This document shows, piece after piece, positions 1 through 7,980 of a stretch of DNA of 18,493 nt (position 1 is its first letter; each line of letters starts with the position of its first letter). Position numbers and translations under genes: made by a program. Source of the stretch: Erythrobacter sp. UBA2510 (lineage in GTDB: Bacteria; Pseudomonadota; Alphaproteobacteria; Sphingomonadales; Sphingomonadaceae); NCBI GenBank assembly GCA_002341345.1, contig DDNW01000146.1, positions 420-18,912 on the forward strand, given 5' to 3'. The notes below the pieces were generated by a model. It saw only the letters and a program-made list of their open reading frames with translations, did not search any database and had not been told where the DNA came from.

Positions 1-110
1 GCAGGATCCGTCTCGATCCGGCCAATGCGACCTACGACCCGCAATTCTACGATGACCACGAGGTGCAGGTTCAGGGCAAGCTGGCGGGGCTGCTGCGCCG
101 CTATCATTGA
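1..110 (+). CDS. lexA: LexA repressor, C-terminal fragment (5' end outside window)
   Basis: Frame 3 is open from the window edge to a TGA at 108-110 and encodes 35 residues beginning [16 protein letters not shown] and ending [13 protein letters not shown]. This fits the end of LexA, the SOS-regulon repressor and self-cleaving S24-family peptidase: a 'L.P.N..Y.P' segment followed by a strand reading 'V.GK..GL.R.Y'. The DNA-binding domain, the cleavage site and the Ser/Lys catalytic dyad all lie upstream of the window, so function cannot be verified here. The gene converges on comEC with 15 bp between the stop codons and no clear terminator hairpin. Another S24-type peptidase-repressor is the main alternative. 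The identification rests on a short segment plus my recollection that lexA and comEC are neighbours in related genomes. Confidence 0.72.
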   Translation, partial: RIRLDPANATYDPQFYDDHEVQVQGKLAGLLRRYH

Positions 111-125
111 TCGGGCAACGATGAA

Positions 126-2381
126 CTAGTTTGGCCACCAGCCATGCTCGCCCTGCCTCTCCGCCACGCTGGTCCATGATTCATCAGCCAGGTTTATTGT
201 CAACCCGCCGCTTTCGCGCAGCATGCGGCGGTCGGCCTTGAGCCAACGCGGGCTGCACGAACGTGGCATGAAGCGGTCGGAGATCACGATGTCGGCCTCG
301 GCGCAGGCGGCAGAGAGGATGTCCTCCTCGATCCACGTGCCACTGTGGCTCATCAGCAGTTGCCACTCTCGCCCGCCTCGTTCGAGGCCGATGACGCAGA
401 AATCGCGGCTGCATTGTGCTCCCGGCCAGCTTTCGAGCGGGATCGGCACGCCTTCGGTTCCGGCCAGCTCTTTCAGGCTGTCGCCGGTAAAGGAGGAGCG
501 GCTTTCGCGCAGGACCAGCAATTGCTCGCTGTCGCCGTCACCCTCCCCGGTTATCCCGACTTGCCTGCCATCGCCCGTTATCAGGATATCTGGCACCGGA
601 GTCGTCAACAGCATCAGCGTCGCAATCGAGACAGGTACGAAGCCCAGCAATCGCGCCTTGCTGCGCCATAGGCCCAGCCACAGTCCTCCGGCCAGGAACA
701 GCGCGAAGGTGGCATCAGTCATCTGCGGCATCAGCTTGACCGCACCGGGCTGCACTGCAGTGAAGCGCGCGATGCCGAGCAGCAGGTCGAGCGATTTGCC
801 CACCAGCCACCAGGCTGGTGCGCCGAGCCCCGCGGTGTCGAGGAACAGTGCCAGTGCGATCAACGGCATCGAGACGAAGGTCACCAGCGGGATCGCAACC
901 ACATTGGCCAGCGCCCCGTACACGCCCGCGCGGTGAAAGTGGAACAGTACGATCGGCATCAGCGCGACCTCGATCACCATACCGGTGACGAGCAGCATCG
1001 CCGTGCGCCGTGCCAGCCAGGCAGCGCGGCTTTCCTCGCGCGGCGCCAGAAAGTCGCGCACCGGGCCGCTCGTATGGAGCGCGACGATGGCGATGACGGC
1101 TGCGAAACTCATCTGGAAGCTCGGGCCGACCAGCGCCTCGGGCCAGAGCAGCAGCACGAAGATCGCGGCGATGGCCACCATCCGCAGCGACAGCGCCTCG
1201 CGACCCAGCGCGAGCGCGCCCAAGACAAGCACAGCGCCTACGCAGCTGCGAACCGTGGGCACCTCTGCGCCTGTCAGCAGTGTATAACCGATGCCCGCCA
1301 TCGCGCCAATCCCGGCGGCGGCCAGCGGCAAACGGATACGCAGCGTCAACCACGGCCAGAGCGCCAGCAACTTCATCGCGAGGAAATAGGCCCCCGCGAT
1401 CACCGCGCTGACGTGCAAGCCGCTGATCGAGAGCAGATGCGTCAACCCCGCATCGCGCATGGCGATCTCGTCCGCCTCGCTGATCGCGCCCCGGTCCCCG
1501 CTGGCGAAGGCCGCTGCAATCGTTCCCGGCGCACCGTCGACCGCGCCGCGCACATGCGCCGACAATCGCCGCTGCAAAGCTGCCAGCCATGAGCCTGATT
1601 GTGCTGGCTCGAGTATTTCCACCTCGCCCACCACGCTGCCGGTGGCGACATAGCCTTCAAACCAGGCGGTCCGGGCAAAATTGTAGCTACCAGGCAGAAT
1701 TGGCGGCGATGGCGGGATCAGTCGGGCACGAAGCCGCACCACCGCACCCTCTCCGATGCCCGGCGAATCCTGTTCCTGTGGGAGGTTGACCCGCACCCGC
1801 ACAGGCTCGCCCGTATCGGGATCGCGGGTCGCCAGCACCAACCTCACACGGCTCTCGGCAGGCTGCTCGATCCGTTCGAGGACGCGCCCGTCCAGCAGCT
1901 CAGCTACCGGTCGCTCGAGCGGTTTGGCCCCAACCAGCTCAGAGCGCGTCCAGACCAGCGCAACGCCGAGTGCAAAGACCAGCCCCAGCGTGACACAGGC
2001 CATCCGCAGATGCGTACGTGCGTCCTCGCCCTTCCATAAGGCCAGCGCTGCAAGGGCCAGCATGACCCCGCCAGCTATCGCCGCCATCCATGCCCCCGGC
2101 CCGGTCAACCAGAACCACGCACCGATCCCGGCAGCCAGCGCGACGGCCACCCATGGACCGCGATCGAAAGCAGCATCGGCGAGGAACTTCTCCGCCCGAT
2201 CAATAGGCGAGAATTGGCCTGTGCTGGACAAGTGCCATAGGTTTCGCCAGAGCGGGTCCCGCAATGCAGCATTGCCGTCGCCCTCCCCTCTTGCGCCCTC
2301 CGGCCAAGCGGGGCTGTCGGCCAGCGGAGTGTTCGCCAGCGGTATCTCAACGGGTATCTCGGGCGGTCGGCGCATTGCCAT
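126..2381 (-). CDS. comEC: ComEC/Rec2-family competence membrane protein
   Basis: This encodes about 751 residues of a polytopic inner-membrane protein of the ComEC/Rec2 family, which forms the channel for single-stranded DNA uptake in competent bacteria. An N-terminal region with hydrophobic segments leads into a DUF4131-like domain containing PGSYNFARTAWFEG. The Competence domain follows, with the hallmarks THLLSISGLHVSAV and GPSFQMSFAA and many hydrophobic helices. The C-terminal part (LITGDGRQVGI..., WPGAQCSRDFC) has no HxHxDH motif, so the metallo-beta-lactamase nuclease domain found in some ComEC proteins is absent or degenerate, as I recall for alphaproteobacterial members. The open frame runs on to 2660, but that part lies antisense to gltX. 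I chose ATG at 2381; ATGs at 2408 and 2375 are possible, and none has a clear Shine-Dalgarno. Whether the organism is transformable is unknown. Confidence 0.88.
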   Translation of the reverse strand: MAMRRPPEIPVEIPLANTPLADSPAWPEGARGEGDGNAALRDPLWRNLWHLSSTGQFSPIDRAEKFLADAAFDRGPWVAVALAAGIGAWFWLTGPGAWMAAIAGGVMLALAALALWKGEDARTHLRMACVTLGLVFALGVALVWTRSELVGAKPLERPVAELLDGRVLERIEQPAESRVRLVLATRDPDTGEPVRVRVNLPQEQDSPGIGEGAVVRLRARLIPPSPPILPGSYNFARTAWFEGYVATGSVVGEVEILEPAQSGSWLAALQRRLSAHVRGAVDGAPGTIAAAFASGDRGAISEADEIAMRDAGLTHLLSISGLHVSAVIAGAYFLAMKLLALWPWLTLRIRLPLAAAGIGAMAGIGYTLLTGAEVPTVRSCVGAVLVLGALALGREALSLRMVAIAAIFVLLLWPEALVGPSFQMSFAAVIAIVALHTSGPVRDFLAPREESRAAWLARRTAMLLVTGMVIEVALMPIVLFHFHRAGVYGALANVVAIPLVTFVSMPLIALALFLDTAGLGAPAWWLVGKSLDLLLGIARFTAVQPGAVKLMPQMTDATFALFLAGGLWLGLWRSKARLLGFVPVSIATLMLLTTPVPDILITGDGRQVGITGEGDGDSEQLLVLRESRSSFTGDSLKELAGTEGVPIPLESWPGAQCSRDFCVIGLERGGREWQLLMSHSGTWIEEDILSAACAEADIVISDRFMPRSCSPRWLKADRRMLRESGGLTINLADESWTSVAERQGEHGWWPN

Positions 2382-2409
2382 GAATTGATAGGACAGGAAC
2401 GGGCGCATA

Positions 2410-3846
2410 ATGGCAAGCGAGAGCAACAGCGGCAGCACGACGGACCGGCAGGTCGTCACGCGCTTTGCACCCTCTCCGACCGGATTCCTGCATATCGGTG
2501 GCGCCCGCACGGCCTTGTTCAACTGGCTGTTTGCCCGCCACCACGGCGGCAAGGCGCTGCTCCGGATCGAAGATACCGACCGCAAGCGCTCGACGCAGGA
2601 AGCGATTGACGCGATCATCGATGGTCTCGACTGGCTGGCGCTCGATTGGGACGATGACACGGTGTTCCAGTCGGAGCGCGGCTCGCGCCATGTCGAAGTG
2701 GCCGAACAATTGCTTGCCGCGGGCGATGCCTACCGCTGCTACGCCACGGCGGAGGAACTGGAGGAGATGCGGGCGGCACAACGCGCGGCCAAGCAGCCAC
2801 TGCGTTACGACGGACGCTGGCGCGACCGCGATCCCTCCCACGCCCCTGCCGGTGCCCCCTTTGTCGTACGGCTGAAGACCCCGGACGAAGGCGAAACCAT
2901 GATCGAAGACGAGGTGCAGGGCCGCGTTACGGTGAAGAATGCAGAGATCGACGATTATATCCTGCTGCGCGCGGATGGCACGCCGACCTATATGCTGGCG
3001 GTGGTGGTCGACGATCACGACATGGGCGTGACCCATGTGATCCGCGGCGACGACCACCTCAACAACGCCTTCCGCCAATTGCCGATCTATCGCGCGATGG
3101 ATGCGATCGAAGGCGGCTGGCCCGACCCGGTCTATGCCCATATCCCGCTGATCCACGGCAATGACGGCGCCAAGCTGTCGAAGCGTCACGGCGCGATGGG
3201 TGTCGATGCCTATCGCGACGAGCTGGGTATCCTGCCCGAGGCGCTGTTCAATTACCTGCTGCGTCTAGGCTGGGGCTATGGCGACAAGGAAGAGTTCACC
3301 CGCGAAGAGGCGATCGAATTGTTCGACATCACCTCGGTCAACAAGGGACCGAGCCGCTTCGACATGAAAAAGCTGCTCAACATGAACGGGCAGTATATTC
3401 GCGCCGCCAACGATGCGCGGCTTGCCGCGCTGGCCGCTGCCCGGATCGGCGACAAAGCCGATGTCGCGCTGCTCGAGCAGGCCATGCCTGCGCTCAAGAC
3501 CCGAGCGCGCGACATCAATGAATTGGCAGACGGTGCAGCCTTCCTGTTCAAGTCGCGCCCGCTTGCACTGGATGAAAAGGCCGCGAGCCTGCTCGACGAG
3601 GATGGAAAGGCCCGTCTGGCGCAGATTTCCGCGCGTTTGCACGAGGAATCGGACTGGACAATGGAGGCTTTGGAGGCCAATCTGAAGGCCTATGCGGAGG
3701 AGTTGGGGCTTGGCCTCGGCAAACTTGCACAGCCGCTACGCGCGGCGCTGACCGGGCAGACGACCTCTCCCGGAATTTTCGATGTGCTGACGCTTCTCGG
3801 AAGAGAGGAAAGTCTCGCGCGGATTGACGCGCAGACGGTCGGCTGA
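2410..3846 (+). CDS. gltX: Glutamate--tRNA ligase (GluRS)
   Basis: This class I aminoacyl-tRNA synthetase of 478 residues charges tRNA with glutamate in the cytoplasm. The HIGH-type motif is at residues 28-31 in [19 protein letters not shown], and the KMSKS-type motif is KLSKR at 255-259. The C-terminal anticodon-binding region ends in a typical segment, [16 protein letters not shown]. Length is normal for bacterial GluRS. The insertion that binds zinc in the E. coli enzyme keeps only one cysteine here ([11 protein letters not shown]110; the later Cys position is Trp in YDGRWRD), so zinc is probably not bound. The ATG at 2410 has a weak AGGA (2395-2398) upstream. The gene diverges from comEC almost without intergenic DNA and is followed by gltA after 36 bp. 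Whether the enzyme is discriminating, or also charges tRNA-Gln, cannot be told from this sequence. Confidence 0.96.
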   Translation: MASESNSGSTTDRQVVTRFAPSPTGFLHIGGARTALFNWLFARHHGGKALLRIEDTDRKRSTQEAIDAIIDGLDWLALDWDDDTVFQSERGSRHVEVAEQLLAAGDAYRCYATAEELEEMRAAQRAAKQPLRYDGRWRDRDPSHAPAGAPFVVRLKTPDEGETMIEDEVQGRVTVKNAEIDDYILLRADGTPTYMLAVVVDDHDMGVTHVIRGDDHLNNAFRQLPIYRAMDAIEGGWPDPVYAHIPLIHGNDGAKLSKRHGAMGVDAYRDELGILPEALFNYLLRLGWGYGDKEEFTREEAIELFDITSVNKGPSRFDMKKLLNMNGQYIRAANDARLAALAAARIGDKADVALLEQAMPALKTRARDINELADGAAFLFKSRPLALDEKAASLLDEDGKARLAQISARLHEESDWTMEALEANLKAYAEELGLGLGKLAQPLRAALTGQTTSPGIFDVLTLLGREESLARIDAQTVG

Positions 3847-3870
3847 GTTAACGCAGATACCTATTCGAAC

Positions 3871-3876
3871 AGGAGA
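3871..3876 (+). promoter_or_regulatory. Shine-Dalgarno supporting the TTG start of gltA
   Basis: AGGAGA lies 6 nt before the TTG at 3883-3885. The next in-frame Met is only at residue 20, inside conserved citrate synthase sequence, so this site fixes the TTG as the start. Confidence 0.75.
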
Positions 3877-3882
3877 CAGGTT

Positions 3883-5169
3883 TTGACGGACAAGCAGGCA
3901 GAACTGAAGGTCGGCGGCGATACCTACCAGCTTCCCATCATGGAAGGCAGCACCGGACCCGACGTTGTCGATATCCGCAAGCTCTACGGATCGACGGGTA
4001 TGTTCACCTACGATCCGGGCTTCACCTCGACTGCCAGCTGCGAAAGCGCGCTAACCTATATTGACGGCGAAGAAGGCGTGTTGCTGCACCGAGGCTATCC
4101 GATCGGCCAGCTGGCCGAACATTCCAGCTTCATGGAAGTGTCCTACCTGCTGCTGAACGGCGAGCTGCCGAGCCAGGAAGATCTCGACACCTTCACCTAC
4201 ACCATCACCCGCCACACGATGCTGCACGATCAGCTACGCCAGTTTTATCAGGGCTTCCGTCGCGACGCGCACCCGATGGCGATCATGTGCGGGGTGGTTG
4301 GCGCACTGTCGGCCTTCTATCACGACAGCACTGACATTTCGGACCCCGAGCAACGCAAGATCGCCAGCCACCGGCTATTGGCGAAAATGCCGACCATCGC
4401 AGCCTGGGCATACAAATATGCGGTCGGCCAGCCCTTCCTGCAGCCCGATAACTCGCTTAGCTACACCGGTAATTTCCTGCGTATGACTTTCGGCGTTCCG
4501 GCTGAGGAATATGAAGTTATCCCGGCGGTCGAGCGGGCCATGGACCGGATTTTCATCCTCCATGCCGACCATGAGCAGAACGCCTCGACCTCAACCGTGC
4601 GTCTCGCCGGTTCGTCGGGCGCGAACCCGTTTGCCTGCATCGCGGCGGGCATCGCCTGCCTGTGGGGACCGGCGCATGGCGGCGCCAACGAGGCCTGCCT
4701 CAACATGCTCCGCGAAATTGGCACGCCGGACAAGATCCCGCACTATATCGAGCGTGCCAAGGACAAGAACGATCCGTTCCGCCTGATGGGCTTCGGTCAC
4801 CGCGTCTACAAGAACTACGATCCGCGTGCGACGGTCATGCAAAAGACCGTCCGTGAGGTGTTCGACGCGCTCAAGGTGGACGATCCACTGTTCGAAACCG
4901 CGCTACGCCTTGAAGAAATGGCTCTGTCGGACGATTATTTCGCCGAGAAGAAACTGTTCCCGAACGTCGATTTCTATTCGGGCGTCATCCTGTCGGCGAT
5001 CGGTTTCCCGACCACGATGTTCACCGCGCTCTTCGCGCTGGCCCGCACGGTGGGCTGGGTCGCGCAGTGGAACGAAATGATCTCTGACCCCGGCCAGAAG
5101 ATCGGCCGTCCGCGTCAGCTCTACACAGGTCCGATCCAGCGCGATTACGTGCCGGTCGACAAGCGCTAA
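3883..5169 (+). CDS. gltA: Citrate synthase, hexameric bacterial type
   Basis: Citrate synthase condenses acetyl-CoA and oxaloacetate to citrate, the entry reaction of the TCA cycle. The protein has 428 residues, matching Gram-negative type enzymes that carry an N-terminal beta domain ([18 protein letters not shown]). The three catalytic residues are present: His265 in [10 protein letters not shown], His306 in [13 protein letters not shown] and Asp363 in NVDFYSG. They correspond to E. coli H264, H305 and D362. [14 protein letters not shown] (227-240) is another family signature. Translation begins at TTG, an unusual start for such an abundant enzyme. The stop codon is only 3 bp from the stop of the convergent kinase-like gene, so transcripts of the two genes probably overlap. 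The gene lies 36 bp after gltX and may be co-transcribed with it. Confidence 0.97.
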   Translation: MTDKQAELKVGGDTYQLPIMEGSTGPDVVDIRKLYGSTGMFTYDPGFTSTASCESALTYIDGEEGVLLHRGYPIGQLAEHSSFMEVSYLLLNGELPSQEDLDTFTYTITRHTMLHDQLRQFYQGFRRDAHPMAIMCGVVGALSAFYHDSTDISDPEQRKIASHRLLAKMPTIAAWAYKYAVGQPFLQPDNSLSYTGNFLRMTFGVPAEEYEVIPAVERAMDRIFILHADHEQNASTSTVRLAGSSGANPFACIAAGIACLWGPAHGGANEACLNMLREIGTPDKIPHYIERAKDKNDPFRLMGFGHRVYKNYDPRATVMQKTVREVFDALKVDDPLFETALRLEEMALSDDYFAEKKLFPNVDFYSGVILSAIGFPTTMFTALFALARTVGWVAQWNEMISDPGQKIGRPRQLYTGPIQRDYVPVDKR

Positions 5170-5172
5170 ATT

Positions 5173-6558
5173 CTATTCGCTATCCCGGGCGGGCAGGTCG
5201 AGCGTAAAGCGCGCGCCCTGCCCCCTGGCACTTTCGACGCTCAGCATGCCGTCCATGGCCTCGGCCATCAAGCGCGAGATATAAAGGCCAAGGCCAGAGC
5301 CGCCACCGCCTTCGCGCCCGAGCCGCTCGAACTTTTCAAAGACACGCGCCTGCTGTTCCGGGTCGAGCCCTTCGCCCTGATCGGCTACCGTCACCGTTGC
5401 GCGACCGCCATCACATTCTGCGCGCACCCAGACCTGCGATCCTTCGGGTGAATAGGCAATCGCATTGCCGATCAGATTAAGCAGGATTTGCAGCACGCGG
5501 CGTTCCTCGCCCAGTGCTGGTGCGATCTCATCAGCATGCGGCATATCGAGACGAATGCGCCGCTCCTTGGCCCGTGCAGCAAGGATGGCAGCTGCACGTC
5601 GGGACAATTCGGCCAGATCGATCGGAGAGGCGACGATCGCCGCACTTGCTTCGCCAAGCTGTTCGCGCAGCGCCATATCGTCGACCAGCTCGAACAGGTG
5701 CTCGCCCGCCGCCGCGATATCCTCGGCATAGGCCACGTAATCCTTGGTCAGCGGCCCGGCAAGCTGGGCGCGGATCGTTTCGGCATTGGCGGTGACGCGG
5801 TTGATGCGGCGGCGCAGGATCGGTGCGACCTCCTGAGCAATCCCGACTTTCGGAGCGCTGTTCGCACCGACCGCAGAGAGCGTGGAGCGTGCCGCGACCG
5901 GGCGATCCGGTACCAGCAGCAGTTCAAAGCCGGCACTGCCATGCCCGTTCATGCCGAACGGGCCACGCGGAACAATCTGCAAATGCCAACCTCGCTTCGT
6001 GCCTTCAACCTTGACCGGTGCATTGTCGGCCAGTCGCCAGGCAAGGCTGCCATCCTCTTCATAGCGTTCAAACGGGATTACGGTGTTCCACACCTTGCCA
6101 CGACTGGCGCGCATCTGAGCAGCGAGATCGGCAAGATCGTCGCTGGTGCAATCGACGGCCAGGATCTCATGCGAAGACCCCAGCAACACCGACAGGTCAG
6201 CCATATGTCGCGACAGCATTGTCCTGCGTGTGACTTCTGCAGTGTCACCCTCGTCAGACAGTGGCTCGACATGCCAGCGTGTGATCGTCAGTGCACATCC
6301 CTGTCCGCCCTCGACAGGCTCGGCTTCGACCCATGCGCTGACCTGCACCCGATCATCGCAGGCCGACACCGACCCGGTCATGCGTCTGCCGCCGAGTCGC
6401 GCCTGCCGCACCAGTGCCAGCAGCGCCGGCGAGACGATCGCACCGGGCAGTTCTCCGCCTGCGCGCAGATGAAAACCAGCCAGCGGCTCGTCGGCTTCGA
6501 TCAGCCAGTCGCGCGCATCGGTGGTGGCACGGAAATGCGGGGGAGAGACGTTTGACAT
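5173..6558 (-). CDS. Soluble histidine-kinase-like protein lacking the phospho-acceptor His
   Basis: This 461-residue protein has no membrane segment. The last ~220 residues are a histidine kinase core. The ATPase domain looks complete, with an N box NLIGNAIAYSPEG (361-373), a G1 box DQGEGLD (393-399), an F box FEKFERL and a G2 box GSGLGLYISRLM. The preceding DHp-like segment, INRVTANAETIRAQ then GPLTKDYVAYAEDI and AGEHLFELVDDM, aligns with ordinary kinases that read HELRTPLNxIIGFAE. Here that stretch is PILRRRIN (246-253), so Pro246 sits where the phosphorylated His should be. The first ~235 residues are probably a sensory or PAS-like region I cannot name. It is the last gene of a three-gene unit: TAA of the preceding gene is 4 nt before its ATG, with AGGGACG as a possible Shine-Dalgarno. 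The role is probably allosteric or scaffolding rather than classical autophosphorylation, which is inference. Confidence 0.85.
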   Translation of the reverse strand: MSNVSPPHFRATTDARDWLIEADEPLAGFHLRAGGELPGAIVSPALLALVRQARLGGRRMTGSVSACDDRVQVSAWVEAEPVEGGQGCALTITRWHVEPLSDEGDTAEVTRRTMLSRHMADLSVLLGSSHEILAVDCTSDDLADLAAQMRASRGKVWNTVIPFERYEEDGSLAWRLADNAPVKVEGTKRGWHLQIVPRGPFGMNGHGSAGFELLLVPDRPVAARSTLSAVGANSAPKVGIAQEVAPILRRRINRVTANAETIRAQLAGPLTKDYVAYAEDIAAAGEHLFELVDDMALREQLGEASAAIVASPIDLAELSRRAAAILAARAKERRIRLDMPHADEIAPALGEERRVLQILLNLIGNAIAYSPEGSQVWVRAECDGGRATVTVADQGEGLDPEQQARVFEKFERLGREGGGGSGLGLYISRLMAEAMDGMLSVESARGQGARFTLDLPARDSE

Positions 6559-6562
6559 CCAC

Positions 6563-7540
6563 TTACGTCCCTGAAGCGTTTCTATTGGCGAGCAACATCG
6601 CAGCCTCTGCAGGCGCTATGTCCGCGAGGTCGCCGTCGGTGCAAGGGGCGACGCCGAGCAGCGCCAGCTGTCGTTCGACCCGATCGGGTTCCAGCCCCGA
6701 AGCACGCATCGCCAGCGCGGGATACAGGCTGTCTCTCGTGAACAGTGAAAGCACCAGCTGCGAGCGCTCCTGGCCGCTGGCCAGCGCCAGCGCGCTCAGG
6801 AAGATCGCGAGCCCGGCCCGCCCCACAGAAAGTCGCTCGCCAATGTCGAGGCTCGTGCCATCAATGAAGTCTTCGATCAGTACGAGCCTTGCAGGATGCC
6901 CGCGGCGCTGCTCGCGCAACAGGCTCTCGGCAGATTGCGCATCAATGTCCCCTGCCCCGGCATGGGCGCGCATGGCGAGCACGGCCTTCAGGAACAAGTC
7001 GTCCGGCAGTTCGCCAGGAGGCAATTCCATGCGTTGCTGCTGCTGGCCGAAACGAGCCTGCGCGGCGAGGACTTCCATCGCCAGCCCGGCGGCTTCGCCA
7101 TCGTCGGAAGCGATGAAATCCTGTAACAGGGGCGAGACCACCGGGTCGAGCGCAACAGTGGCCTGCAACCGCTCGGTCAGGATCGTCTCCAGCGCCAGTG
7201 CATGGATATGAGACAGCAGTGCATCATCGTTCGCGAGCAGACCGGCAAGCGCGCGCTCGCCATTCTCGATAAAGGTCAGCGCGTTCCGCATATCGGCAGC
7301 TTCTGCGCGCGCGGCAAGCAGGTGTCGCGCAAGATCGCTCAGAATTCCGCGCACCTGCGCCAACGCCGCGTCGCAGAACGTTGCCGGATCGCCCGGACTA
7401 AGCAAATGGCGCAGCACGGGCGCGGCAGAGGCTGAAGTTACCGCGCCAGAACTCAGCGCATCACGCATGGTGCTGGCTGTCGGCACAGCCGGATTATGGT
7501 TGAGTGCAGGCCCGTTCATGACCTCGCCATAGCAGCCCAT
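6563..7540 (-). CDS. Uncharacterised alpha-helical protein (possibly DUF2336-like)
   Basis: The start is either ATG 7540 (325 residues) or ATG 7519 (318 residues). The frame stays open to 7675, but that would overlap the upstream HPt-like gene and read through intergenic DNA. I do not recognise the family with certainty. The sequence is rich in Ala and Leu and predicted mostly helical, without signal peptide or membrane segments. It includes LARHLLAARAEAADM, a Gln run in ARFGQQQQRMELPPGELP, and near the C-terminus AIFLSALALASGQERSQL followed by ALAMRASGLEPDRVERQLALL. The last pattern reminds me of alphaproteobacterial DUF2336 proteins, which often sit beside kinases, but this is a weak impression. 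It lies between the HPt-like and kinase-like genes in one transcription unit and is joined to the kinase gene by a 4-nt gap, suggesting a shared pathway. Molecular function is unknown. Confidence 0.7.
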   Translation of the reverse strand: MGCYGEVMNGPALNHNPAVPTASTMRDALSSGAVTSASAAPVLRHLLSPGDPATFCDAALAQVRGILSDLARHLLAARAEAADMRNALTFIENGERALAGLLANDDALLSHIHALALETILTERLQATVALDPVVSPLLQDFIASDDGEAAGLAMEVLAAQARFGQQQQRMELPPGELPDDLFLKAVLAMRAHAGAGDIDAQSAESLLREQRRGHPARLVLIEDFIDGTSLDIGERLSVGRAGLAIFLSALALASGQERSQLVLSLFTRDSLYPALAMRASGLEPDRVERQLALLGVAPCTDGDLADIAPAEAAMLLANRNASGT

Positions 7541-7571
7541 GGTTAAATGCGCGTTATCCTCGTAGGAAGAT

Positions 7572-7599
7572 GGTGACACCCTTGGGGAGTACCCAAAGG
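7572..7599. other. Inverted-repeat hairpin in the HPt-to-DUF gap
   Basis: The 73-bp gap between the HPt-like stop (7614) and the next start (7540) contains TTGGG-GAGTA-CCCAA at 7582-7596. CC/GG pairs at 7579-7580 and 7598-7599 extend it past one C/A mismatch. The small palindrome GGTG-A-CACC (7572-7580) abuts it. No T-tract follows on either strand, so a canonical terminator is unlikely. It could be an operator, an RNA-processing hairpin or an attenuator within the operon. Confidence 0.4.
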
Positions 7600-7613
7600 C
7601 GCTAGCCGGACGC

Positions 7614-7910
7614 TCAGACGAAGCTGTCGGCGAAGGCCACGAACTTGCGCAGCACGACCGGGTCGCCCGGTGCACTGTCCAGCGCCTCTTCCGCCAGTTC
7701 GATCAAAGCGGAGGAGTTGAAACTGGCACCAAGGCCACGCAGCCGCAGCGCCGCGATCTCCCAATTGCCGTCGCACCGTGCGCGCCCAAGCAAGTCGACC
7801 TGATAGCGCAGACTATCGGCAAAGCAGCTGCGCAATTCTGCACTCAGCTCCGGGTCGGAGCCGGCCGCCGCTGCCAGCGTGGCATCGAAATCGAGAGAAT
7901 GGACTGCCAT
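7614..7910 (-). CDS. HPt-like domain protein lacking the phospho-acceptor His
   Basis: This is a 98-residue single-domain protein. Its central helix WEIAALRLRGLGASFNSSAL and following IELAEEAL match the pattern of histidine phosphotransfer (HPt) domains, normally written 'AHxLKGxAxxxGxxxL...LE'. Leu55 occupies the position of the phosphorylated His, and the adjacent Lys is Arg58. The only His in the protein is His4, near the N-terminus, so the protein cannot act as a normal HPt relay through this site. Length and all-helical character fit an HPt bundle. It may bind response regulators or kinases without phosphotransfer, which is inference. It is the first gene of a three-gene minus-strand unit and diverges from the TipN-like gene across 70 bp. 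No strong Shine-Dalgarno is seen before ATG 7910. Confidence 0.75.
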   Translation of the reverse strand: MAVHSLDFDATLAAAAGSDPELSAELRSCFADSLRYQVDLLGRARCDGNWEIAALRLRGLGASFNSSALIELAEEALDSAPGDPVVLRKFVAFADSFV

Positions 7911-7980
7911 TGCGACAGGATAGTCGAAAGGTGGTTAAGGTAGGGTTTAACCGGCCTCGCCCTGGTGATATTGTCTATGC
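7911..7980. promoter_or_regulatory. Divergent promoter region with GGTTAA-N8-TTAACC palindrome
   Basis: These 70 bp must hold the promoters of both the HPt-like operon (-) and the TipN-like gene (+), unless the promoters lie within coding sequence. It contains GGTTAA at 7933-7938 and TTAACC at 7947-7952, a perfect palindrome with an 8-bp spacer. The alphaproteobacterial cell-cycle regulator CtrA binds TTAA-N7-TTAAC, so this site is one base off the canonical spacing. GATATTGTCTAT just before the + start could hold a -10 element, but I cannot assign one confidently. Confidence 0.45.

Noticed and set aside
2382..2660. An N-terminal extension of ComEC to 844 residues
   Set aside because: The extra part is antisense to gltX, including its HIGH motif, and looks like shadow sequence; internal ATGs give normal ComEC length.
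7541..7675. An N-terminal extension of the middle gene to 370 residues
   Set aside because: It would overlap the 3' end of the HPt-like gene and translate the hairpin gap. The added residues (Cys/Ser/Pro/Arg-rich) look non-coding.
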